From positions 1 to 6,731 of the forward strand of contig JAYVSS010000194.1 of the NCBI GenBank assembly GCA_043775075.1: a DNA stretch of 6,731 bases, given 5' to 3'. This DNA comes from JANLQX01 sp043775075 (GTDB lineage Bacteria > Actinomycetota > Acidimicrobiia > Acidimicrobiales > JANYDT01). Position 1 is the stretch's first letter. The number at the start of each line of letters is the position of its first letter. A model generated the notes under the pieces. It saw only the letters and a list, made by a program, of their open reading frames with translations. It was not told the origin of the DNA and made no database searches. Shown here piece by piece: positions 1 through 5,158 of this stretch. The position numbers and the translations under genes were made by a program.

Positions 1-289
1 TGCCGCCGAAATACGAGCAGGCGTCCAAGAATCCAATCGCCCATCCGAACGCTCGTCGAGAGAGCAGCCTTCCCCCTCCGGACGGTTCACCCGCCTTCAC
101 TGCACGAGGAATCGAGCCGCGAGTGTCCGTCACCGATCGAGCACTCGCGCGAGCCCGCGAACGCCAGCTGACCGGCGCTGGAGGTGCACCCATATTCACC
201 GATACCGCATCACGCGGACCGCTTCTCGCCCGGGCCTTCGATGCCGCCCGATCTCGCGTCCGGGCATCGTCGGGACTGACGTCGCTCAT
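1..289 (-). CDS. Possible N-terminal part of an unknown protein (partial, low confidence)
   Basis: Read on the minus strand, an ATG at 287-289 opens a frame that stays clear of stops for 96 codons to the window edge. An in-frame TGA lies just upstream of the ATG. The translation begins MSDVSPDDARTR and is rich in Arg, Ala and Ser, which would suit a disordered or basic N-terminus. It then becomes more hydrophobic near the edge (GWAIGFLDACSYFGG), which could be the start of a membrane helix. Third codon positions look moderately GC-rich. The bases before the ATG (GTTGAGGG) contain a purine run but sit too close for a good ribosome binding site. No domain is recognisable, and the overlapping plus-strand frame is nearly as open, so this may be chance. 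Confidence 0.2.
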   Translation of the reverse strand, partial: MSDVSPDDARTRDRAASKARARSGPRDAVSVNMGAPPAPVSWRSRARASARSVTDTRGSIPRAVKAGEPSGGGRLLSRRAFGWAIGFLDACSYFGG

Positions 290-449
290 CCCTCAACACG
301 ACGATCCACACACCGCGTCGGCCGGAGCCGGGTCGTAGATCGTTCTTAGAGCTCGCGCCGACAGGTCAACGTTTCTCGCGTCGATTGTCTTGGCGGGCAG
401 CAAGCTGGCCGATTCACTTTGCTGTTTCTACCGGTGTCGGCTCGCCTTC
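1..449. other. Left-edge region without a confident gene
   Basis: Several frames on both strands stay open through the first 170-340 bases, as expected for GC-rich DNA, and none gives a protein I recognise. A plus frame open from position 3 to a TAG at 336-338 and a minus frame from an ATG at 287-289 to the left edge compete for the same bases. The minus frame is listed separately at low confidence. From about 340 to 449 I see no gene, RNA or repeat. This stretch lies just downstream of the decayed oxidoreductase, so it may be old genic DNA that has degraded. Confidence 0.5.
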
Positions 450-745
450 TTAGGCCAAGATCAGCGTCGCTGTCTCTTCCACGTACCGAAGGAGCTGATC
501 GCGCGGGTGAAGCGTCCGTCGGGGAGCGGAATGAGGCGGGGCACCCCGAGGGCGGCGTAGGCGTCAACCGTTGCCGCGTCGAGCGGGCGGCGCGGCGTCA
601 CGCTGATTTCCAACAAACCGATATCGGTCGGTCGCCCATATCGGTCTGCCGCCTGACGCAACCCGGCAATCATCGACGCCGTCTGGTCAATCGTGAGAGC
701 GAATCCGTACCATCCGTGGGAGCGACGCGTAGCATCGGTTTCCAT
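450..745 (-). pseudogene. Decayed C-terminal fragment of an LLM-class (luciferase-like, probably F420-dependent) oxidoreductase
   Basis: From about 745 downward the minus strand encodes about 80 residues typical of the C-terminus of luciferase-like monooxygenase (LLM) family F420-dependent oxidoreductases: HGWYGFALT, then a helix with AGLRQAADRYGRP, then LEISVTPRRPLDAATVDAYAALGVPRLIPLPDGRFTR in consecutive segments. Intact members are roughly 280-300 residues, so the N-terminal two thirds, including most of the TIM barrel, is missing. An in-frame TAA lies about nine codons upstream of 745. After FTR the original frame runs into ISSFGTWKRQRR and a stop near 461. Shifting frame at about 499-505 (a CGCGCG run) restores a family-like ending, DQLLRYVEETATLILA, with a TAA at 450-452. 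Truncation plus frameshift marks it as a pseudogene. Assignment to the LLM superfamily is fairly sure; F420 rather than flavin dependence is inferred from family resemblance. Confidence 0.72.
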
Positions 746-1112
746 CGAGGGATCCAGTTGAGTTCAAGGCGTTAGACACCCTGAACACTGCTCGGAGCCC
801 TAGACCCCACCGCGGATACCCCACACGCCAAACCCCGTCAGAACGCGAAGAGCCCGTTAAGCCATGGACGAGTGGAAGCGCCGACACCGCAAAAAAGAAA
901 CTCGAGGGATAGCCGAGCTCGGATCGATCGTCGCGCAGAGCCATCCGTAACACTGCAATGCTGGCGAGATCAACGAAAGAATCCGGCCTCTTTTCGGGAT
1001 CGGCTTCTCCCGACCGAACATGTGTTTGAGGATGTCTTTCGATACCCTCAACCCGTCCAACTCCGAACTCCAAACAACCCGGAGACCAGTCAGCCACAGT
1101 CAGGTCGGTCAT
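687..1112 (-). CDS. Hypothetical protein, low confidence
   Basis: An ATG at 1110-1112 on the minus strand is preceded by GAAGGA (1120-1125) with 7 bases between, a good ribosome binding site. It opens a 141-residue frame ending in a TGA at 687-689. The protein begins MTDLTVADWSPGCLEFGVG and shows no motif, signal peptide or membrane segment that I recognise. Its last 19 codons overlap the decayed LLM oxidoreductase in a different frame, so its C-terminus would be made from another gene's sequence. That argues either for a chance frame or for a gene whose original 3' end was lost when the two were joined. A second minus frame (about 857-1060) is open through the same area, which weakens the case. 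The Shine-Dalgarno is the only positive sign. Confidence 0.22.
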   Translation of the reverse strand: MTDLTVADWSPGCLEFGVGRVEGIERHPQTHVRSGEADPEKRPDSFVDLASIAVLRMALRDDRSELGYPSSFFFAVSALPLVHGLTGSSRSDGVWRVGYPRWGLGLRAVFRVSNALNSTGSLDGNRCYASLPRMVRIRSHD

Positions 1113-1263
1113 CGGTTTATCCTTCGCTTGCTCGTTTCGCCCCGCCACCCGGGGATGCAACCGAACGGGTTGGAAACGATCTGTTCACGAATCCGACTCG
1201 ACGCTGGCGTTATCGGCCCCGTAGGTTGCAGGCTGTGATGAACGTCCGTTGGGAGAGCGCGTG
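746..1263. other. Upstream region of the SDR/ABC operon, no confident gene
   Basis: About 500 bases separate the decayed LLM fragment from the first operon gene. Apart from the low-confidence minus-strand frame listed separately, no protein family is recognisable here on either strand. I see no tRNA-like cloverleaf, no strong inverted repeat and no clear terminator. The operon promoter should lie in this stretch, but I cannot pick -35/-10 boxes with confidence. A 9-codon frame, MNVRWESAW (ATG at 1238-1240, TGA at 1265-1267), runs into the SDR start. Confidence 0.5.
1251..1257 (+). promoter_or_regulatory. Ribosome binding site that decides the SDR start
   Basis: GGGAGAG (core GGAG at 1252-1255) lies 8 bases before the GTG at 1264 and 5 bases before the GTG at 1261. 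It lies downstream of the more distal in-frame TTG at 1249, so it cannot serve that codon. This favours initiation at 1264 (or 1261) and removes five residues from the longest reading. Confidence 0.6.
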
Positions 1264-2013
1264 GTGACCGCCGCAGCGGCGCAGCGTTTGCTCGGCAAGC
1301 GGGTCATCGTCACGGGGGCAGCGCGCGGTATCGGGGCCGAGATTGCGTCGTGCTTCTCCGGCGAAGGAGCCACGTTGGCGCTGGTAGACCTCCTCCAGGA
1401 CGAGCTTCAAGGCGTGGCTGATCACCTCCACGCCCATCCAATACAGGGTGACCTCCGCAATCCTGCTTCGGCTCGAGCCGCAATTGACCAAGCGATTGAG
1501 ACGCTGGGCGGGGTCGATGTCCTCGTGAACAACGCCGGAATCTTGCGGTTTGCGTCGATCCTCGACACCACGGTTGAGGAATGGGACCAGATGTTCGAGA
1601 TCAACGCTCGTTCGATGCTCATCACCACCCAGGTTGTCGTGCCCCACATGATTGGACAGGGAGGCGGCAAAATCGTGAACATGGCGTCGATGGGCGCCAA
1701 GCTGGGCAGCCCGAACCAGGCGCACTATTGCGCATCGAAAGCTGCTGTCGTTTCTTTCACTCGCGTCTGCGCAATGGAATTCGGAGCACACAACATTAAC
1801 GTCAACTGCATCTGTCCGGGTTATGTGTTGACCGAAATGGGTTCGGCCACCCGCACGGCGGAGATGGTGGCAAGCTGGTCCTCGAAATCCCCGCTCGGGC
1901 GTTTGGCTGAGCCATCCGACGTTGCCCGCACGGCGCTCTTTCTGGCGTCCAGCGATTCCGACTACTGCACCGGTCAGGCGATGAACGTCTCCGGTGGGAT
2001 GGTGATGCATTGA
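1264..2013 (+). CDS. SDR-family NAD(P)-dependent oxidoreductase
   Basis: A complete 249-residue classical short-chain dehydrogenase/reductase of the usual family length (about 250), cytoplasmic. Counting from the GTG at 1264, the Rossmann glycine motif is TGAARGIG (17-24), followed by Asp42 at the end of the second strand, which in this family usually indicates NAD(H) rather than NADP(H). Further marks are NNAG (89-92), catalytic Asn114, Ser142 (in NMASM), Tyr155 and Lys159 (YCASK), the PG motif at 185-186, and a C-terminal NVSGGMVMH. All catalytic residues are present, so the enzyme should be active. The overall pattern resembles polyol/sugar or 3-oxoacyl/secondary-alcohol dehydrogenases of the family, but the substrate cannot be assigned. 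GTG at 1264 was chosen for its Shine-Dalgarno; GTG at 1261 or TTG at 1249 are alternatives. Its stop overlaps the start of the transporter ATPase, so the enzyme is co-translated with an importer and may act on the imported compound (inference). Confidence 0.93.
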   Translation: MTAAAAQRLLGKRVIVTGAARGIGAEIASCFSGEGATLALVDLLQDELQGVADHLHAHPIQGDLRNPASARAAIDQAIETLGGVDVLVNNAGILRFASILDTTVEEWDQMFEINARSMLITTQVVVPHMIGQGGGKIVNMASMGAKLGSPNQAHYCASKAAVVSFTRVCAMEFGAHNINVNCICPGYVLTEMGSATRTAEMVASWSSKSPLGRLAEPSDVARTALFLASSDSDYCTGQAMNVSGGMVMH

Positions 2014-2771
2014 GCACAACTGCCACTTCCGTACAGGGCCGACAAGCTCTCGTCTTCGATCACGTATCGATGACGTTTCCCGACGGCACCATGGCCATCA
2101 AGGACGCAGACTTTTCCGTACGCGCTGGCGAGTTCGTCACGGTCGTCGGACCATCCGGGTGTGGGAAATCAACGCTCCTGCGCATCGCGTCGGGCCTCAC
2201 CACCCAGACCACCGGATCAGTCGCCGTTGACCGCGACCATCTTGGCTACGTGTTTCAAGATGCCACGCTGCTGAAGTGGCGTACGGTTCTGGGCAATGTT
2301 GAGTTAATGGCGGAGCTGAGCGGTATCGAGAAGGGCGCCCGGGCGAAATTGGCGTCAGACGTCATTGACCTTGTGGGGCTGCGAGGATTCGAGAATAAGT
2401 ACCCGAAGCAACTCTCGGGTGGTATGAAAATGCGCTGCTCGCTGGCCCGAGCATTGGTGATGAATCCGAAGGTCTTCATGTTTGACGAACCGTTCGGAGC
2501 GCTCGATGAGATCACCCGCGAGCGGCTGAACGACGAGCTTCTCGCCCTGTTCACCAAACAAGGTTTCGCCGCATTGTTCATCACCCACTCCATTGCCGAA
2601 GCGGTGTTTCTTTCGACCCGGGTTCTTGTTATGTCAGGCCGGCCCGGTGAAATCGTCGGCGACTTTGCCGTTCCGTTTACCTATCCGCGAGCTCCCGAAC
2701 TCCGCTTCGACCCCGCCTTCGCCCAACTCTGTGGTGAAGTCTCCTTCGCATTGAGAGATACTCACTTATGA
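2010..2771 (+). CDS. ABC transporter ATP-binding protein, NitT/TauT (SsuB/TauB/ThiZ-like) class
   Basis: A complete 253-residue nucleotide-binding subunit that powers import by ATP hydrolysis at the inner face of the membrane. Visible in order: Walker A GPSGCGKST (47-55), the Q-loop at Gln83 (YVFQD), the ABC signature LSGGM (135-139), Walker B VFMFDE (155-160), the D-loop ALD (164-166) and the H-loop at His193 (ITHS). The phrases LLKWRTVLGNV after the Q-loop and DEPFGALDEITRERLNDEL after Walker B are typical of the nitrate/sulfonate/taurine/thiamine-precursor importer class. The start is a TTG at 2010 that overlaps the SDR stop (TTGA), with purine-rich GGTG (2001-2004) upstream. This arrangement implies translational coupling. 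The stop overlaps the permease ATG (ATGA). All catalytic motifs are intact. The substrate cannot be read from this subunit. Confidence 0.95.
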   Translation: MSTTATSVQGRQALVFDHVSMTFPDGTMAIKDADFSVRAGEFVTVVGPSGCGKSTLLRIASGLTTQTTGSVAVDRDHLGYVFQDATLLKWRTVLGNVELMAELSGIEKGARAKLASDVIDLVGLRGFENKYPKQLSGGMKMRCSLARALVMNPKVFMFDEPFGALDEITRERLNDELLALFTKQGFAALFITHSIAEAVFLSTRVLVMSGRPGEIVGDFAVPFTYPRAPELRFDPAFAQLCGEVSFALRDTHL

Positions 2772-3667
2772 GCACGGACACGTATCTGGATTCCGCTGTC
2801 GATCTGCCGAGCCGAACCCACGACCTACCGTCGTTTGGTGGTCAAGACATTGTGTTTGGTAGCAAGTCCCGTCAACGGACCCGGCGCGCCCTGTTCAACT
2901 TTTCGCCGGTCTTTGTCTTCGGGGCTTTCCTCGGAGCGTGGTATTTCCTTTCGTACTGGGGCCTCGAGCATCTGTTCCACAAACCGCAGTTTCTTCTCCC
3001 TCCCCCGCACCAAGTGCTCCACGAGTCACTGACGAATAAGCAGGTTCGTGATCAGTTAGCTGCCGCCACCGTGCTCTCGATCCGCGTCGCCCTTTTTGGG
3101 CTTGTCATCGCCATCGTCCTGGGAGTGGCGTTGGCCATCTTCATGAGTCAGGCCAAATGGATCGAACGATCGCTGTTTCCCTACCTGGTCGCCCTGCAGG
3201 CCACCCCGATCCTCGCTTTCGTTCCCCTTCTCGCCGTGTTCTTTGGGTTCAACTTCAAAGCGCGGGTCATCGTTTGCGTAATTATCTCTCTGTTCCCCAT
3301 CGTCTCGAATACGTTATTTGGGCTGCTCTCCGCTGAACCGGGCACCCACGATTTGTTCACCCTGCGCGGGGCTAGTCGTTGGACACGCCTTACCAAACTT
3401 CAGCTACCCGCAGCTATGCCTGCAACATTCGCCGGACTGCGCATTGCTGCGGGCCTCTCGGTGATCGGCGCTGTTGTTGGAGACACCTTCTTCCGTCAAG
3501 GCCAGCCGGGTATTGGAATTCTCATCGACAACTTTCGTTCCCGCCTACAGAACGAGGCGATGTACGGAGCGGTCATCATCGCCGCCGTGGTCGGCATCGT
3601 CGTCTTCGTATTCTTCACCTGGCTGTCGGAAAAAGTCGTCGGCCATTGGTATGAGAGCAGTCGCTAG
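2768..3667 (+). CDS. ABC transporter permease, NitT/TauT (SsuC-like) class
   Basis: A complete 299-residue inner-membrane subunit that would form the translocation channel as a homodimer. After a polar cytoplasmic N-terminus of about 40 residues, hydrophobic segments are visible at about 46-64, 102-126, 136-160, 165-187, 226-242 and 266-285, matching the six-helix layout of BPD_transp_1 permeases. The EAA-type coupling loop is at about 200-227 (RGASRWTRLTKLQLPAAMPA followed by TFAGLRIA), ending in the expected LP motif that contacts the ATPase. The phrase LPPPHQVL after the first helix is characteristic of SsuC/TauC-like proteins. The ATG at 2768 overlaps the ATPase stop, with GAGAGA at 2753-2758 as the ribosome binding site. 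The binding protein follows 71 bases downstream. Confidence 0.94.
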   Translation: MSTDTYLDSAVDLPSRTHDLPSFGGQDIVFGSKSRQRTRRALFNFSPVFVFGAFLGAWYFLSYWGLEHLFHKPQFLLPPPHQVLHESLTNKQVRDQLAAATVLSIRVALFGLVIAIVLGVALAIFMSQAKWIERSLFPYLVALQATPILAFVPLLAVFFGFNFKARVIVCVIISLFPIVSNTLFGLLSAEPGTHDLFTLRGASRWTRLTKLQLPAAMPATFAGLRIAAGLSVIGAVVGDTFFRQGQPGIGILIDNFRSRLQNEAMYGAVIIAAVVGIVVFVFFTWLSEKVVGHWYESSR

Positions 3668-3724
3668 TTCCCCCAGCATCACCGGAAATACCGAACACCA
3701 AAACCAACCACGCAAAATCCACTC

Positions 3725-3731
3725 GAAGGAG
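3725..3731 (+). promoter_or_regulatory. Strong ribosome binding site for the binding lipoprotein
   Basis: GAAGGAG with 7 bases to the TTG at 3739. It fixes a non-ATG start. The next in-frame ATG (codon 8) would lack a Shine-Dalgarno and would remove the basic n-region (RSRKH) of the signal peptide. A strong site fits the need to make binding protein in excess over the membrane subunits. Confidence 0.75.
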
Positions 3732-3738
3732 CATCACC

Positions 3739-5064
3739 TTGACCCGATCCAGGAAACACATGCTGTTGGCGGGGCCGCTCGTCGCGGCGCTCGCACTCAG
3801 CGCTTGCAGCAAAGACAAAGCGGCCGACACCACGGTCGCTGTTGCCGCCGAGACGACAGCAGCCGTAGCCGCTGACACCACAGCAGCACCCGCCGCTGAG
3901 ACCACCGCTGCCCCGGCCGCCGCTGAGACCACCGCTGCCCCGGCCGCCGGCGATACCACCGCCGCTCCCGCGGCGGCCGAGACCACGGCTGCTGCCCCGG
4001 CGGGGGCCGCTGCTCCGGCGGCCGGAAGCCTGAAGGGCGTCTGTCCTGATGTTGTGACGATCCAGACCGACTGGAACCCCGAAGCCGAGCATGGGTTCCT
4101 CTACCAAATGATGGGCGCCAATCCAGAAATCAATGCCGACAAGAAGCTCGTATCCGGGCCTTTGATGGCATCGGGCGTGGACACCGGCGTGAAGGTCGAG
4201 ATCCGCTCCGGCGGCCCGGCCATCGGTTTCCAGAGCGTTACCTCGCAGATGTACCAGGACCCCAGCATTTTGCTCGGATATGCCTACACCGACGAGGCCA
4301 TTCAGACCTCGGCCAAACAACCGACCATGGCGATCTTTGCTCCGTTCCAAAAGAACCCCCAGGCCATCATGTGGGATCCGGCAACGTATCCCGATGTAAA
4401 GACCATCGCTGATCTGGGCAAAACCAGCGCCAAGATCCGTTACTTCTCGGGCGCCGCGTACATGGACTATTTCACCAGCCAGGGCATCCTGAAGAAGGCG
4501 AATACCGACGGTAACTACGACGGATCACCCGCCCTCTTCGTGGCCGACCAGGGCAAAGCTGCGTCGCAGATCTTCGGTTCAGCTGAGCCCTATATCTACC
4601 AAAACGAAGTGAAGCAGTGGATGAAGCCGGTCAAATACGCTTACATTAACGATGAGGGCTGGAACAACTACGCCGAGGCCATCGCCACCAAGCCGGAAAA
4701 CATCACCAAGAACGCCGCCTGCTTCAAACTGCTCGTTCCGATCATGCAGCAGGCCGGCATCGACTTTCTCAAAGACCCGGCTGCCGCCAACACACTCGTA
4801 CTTGAGCTCGTGACCAAGTACAACAACGGCTGGGTCTACAGCCAGGGCGTGGCCGACTACGCCGTAGCGACCATGAAGAAGGACGGCCTTATGGCCAACG
4901 GTGTTGATGGCGTCTACGGAACCTTTGATGAGGCCCGCGTCGCCGACCTCATCACCAAGGCCACACCGATTTACACCAAGCTCGGAACCGCTCCGAAGGC
5001 CGGCCTGAAGCCCTCGGACATCTACACCCAGCAGTTCCTCGACCTGACGAAGAAGATTGCCTAA
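3739..5064 (+). CDS. ABC transporter substrate-binding lipoprotein, NMT1/THI5-like
   Basis: A complete 441-residue extracytoplasmic binding protein. The N-terminus MTRSRKHMLLAGPLVAAL then ALSAC is a lipoprotein signal peptide with Cys23 as the lipidated residue. Residues about 24-97 form a low-complexity linker of repeated (E/D)TTAAPAA units, presumably a flexible tether across the cell wall; such linkers are common in Acidimicrobiia. The ligand-binding domain spans about 98-441. It opens with VTIQTDWNPEAEHGFLYQMM, which resembles the DWxPNxxHxGLY start of NMT1/THI5-type proteins that bind thiamine pyrimidine precursors and related compounds. It continues with SGGPAIG, TSQMY, IMWDPATYPDVKTIADLG and SAEPYIYQNEV, features I associate with actinobacterial NitT/TauT binding proteins. 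Length above the family's usual 310-340 is explained by the linker. It is the last gene of the operon and is followed by a terminator. The ligand is unknown; thiamine or riboflavin precursors, nitrogen or sulfur compounds or aromatic acids all remain possible. Confidence 0.92.
   Translation: MTRSRKHMLLAGPLVAALALSACSKDKAADTTVAVAAETTAAVAADTTAAPAAETTAAPAAAETTAAPAAGDTTAAPAAAETTAAAPAGAAAPAAGSLKGVCPDVVTIQTDWNPEAEHGFLYQMMGANPEINADKKLVSGPLMASGVDTGVKVEIRSGGPAIGFQSVTSQMYQDPSILLGYAYTDEAIQTSAKQPTMAIFAPFQKNPQAIMWDPATYPDVKTIADLGKTSAKIRYFSGAAYMDYFTSQGILKKANTDGNYDGSPALFVADQGKAASQIFGSAEPYIYQNEVKQWMKPVKYAYINDEGWNNYAEAIATKPENITKNAACFKLLVPIMQQAGIDFLKDPAAANTLVLELVTKYNNGWVYSQGVADYAVATMKKDGLMANGVDGVYGTFDEARVADLITKATPIYTKLGTAPKAGLKPSDIYTQQFLDLTKKIA
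3847..4023 (+). repeat. Degenerate coding tandem repeat in the lipoprotein linker
   Basis: The linker is built from about six imperfect units of 24-27 bases encoding (E/D)TTAAxAA variants. Two adjacent units, 3895-3921 and 3922-3948, are identical over 27 bases (each beginning GCTGAGACCACCGCTGCCCC). All units keep the reading frame. Perfect neighbouring copies suggest recent duplication by slippage or recombination, so the copy number may differ between strains. The stretch could also be collapsed or expanded in an assembly from short reads. Confidence 0.85.
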
Positions 5065-5088
5065 CCGCTAAGTCGTCTCCTCTAAACA

Positions 5089-5124
5089 GGGCGCCGGCCT
5101 CCTCTAGGAGCCCGGCGCCCTTTT
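5089..5124 (+). terminator. Rho-independent terminator after the binding-protein gene
   Basis: GGGCGCCGG (5089-5097) pairs perfectly with CCGGCGCCC (5112-5120). Inside this, after one C-C mismatch, CTCC (5099-5102) pairs with GGAG (5107-5110) around a TCTA loop. TTTT follows at 5121-5124. It lies 24 bases after the operon's last stop codon and between two convergent genes. The opposite strand has only a weak T-rich tail (TGTTTAGA), so action on the minus-strand gene is possible but less certain. Confidence 0.85.
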
Positions 5125-5158
5125 CGCGTCTGAGTATCGGTCGGTCGGAATCGGGAAG

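Noticed and set aside
622..650. Short direct repeat of ATATCGGTC
   Set aside because: Two 9-base copies inside the decayed LLM coding sequence, without further units or symmetry. Likely chance.
1171..1216. Possible promoter with TTGGAA as -35 and TTATCG as -10 upstream of the SDR
   Set aside because: Both boxes are poor matches, and similar pairs can be found by chance across this stretch.
872..1267. Plus-strand 131-codon frame ending in a 4-base overlap with the SDR start
   Set aside because: The translation is Arg/Pro/Ser-rich without domains and has no clear ribosome binding site. Only its last nine codons are of possible interest, as a leader.
1210..2019. Long minus-strand open frame (269 codons) opposite the SDR gene
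   Set aside because: It is the antisense shadow of a well-supported SDR with all catalytic motifs. Its His/Arg/Cys-rich translation shows no domain.
3668..3738. Possible separate promoter between permease and binding-protein genes
   Set aside because: The 71-base gap is A/C-rich with no convincing -35/-10 pair and no hairpin. Read-through from the operon is the simpler reading.
3679..4350. Minus-strand Gly/Arg-rich frame of 223 codons opposite the lipoprotein linker, plus a Val/Ala-repeat frame at 3615-3986
   Set aside because: Both arise from reading the GC-rich tandem repeat on the opposite strand. The plus-strand frame has a Shine-Dalgarno, signal peptide and recognisable domain.
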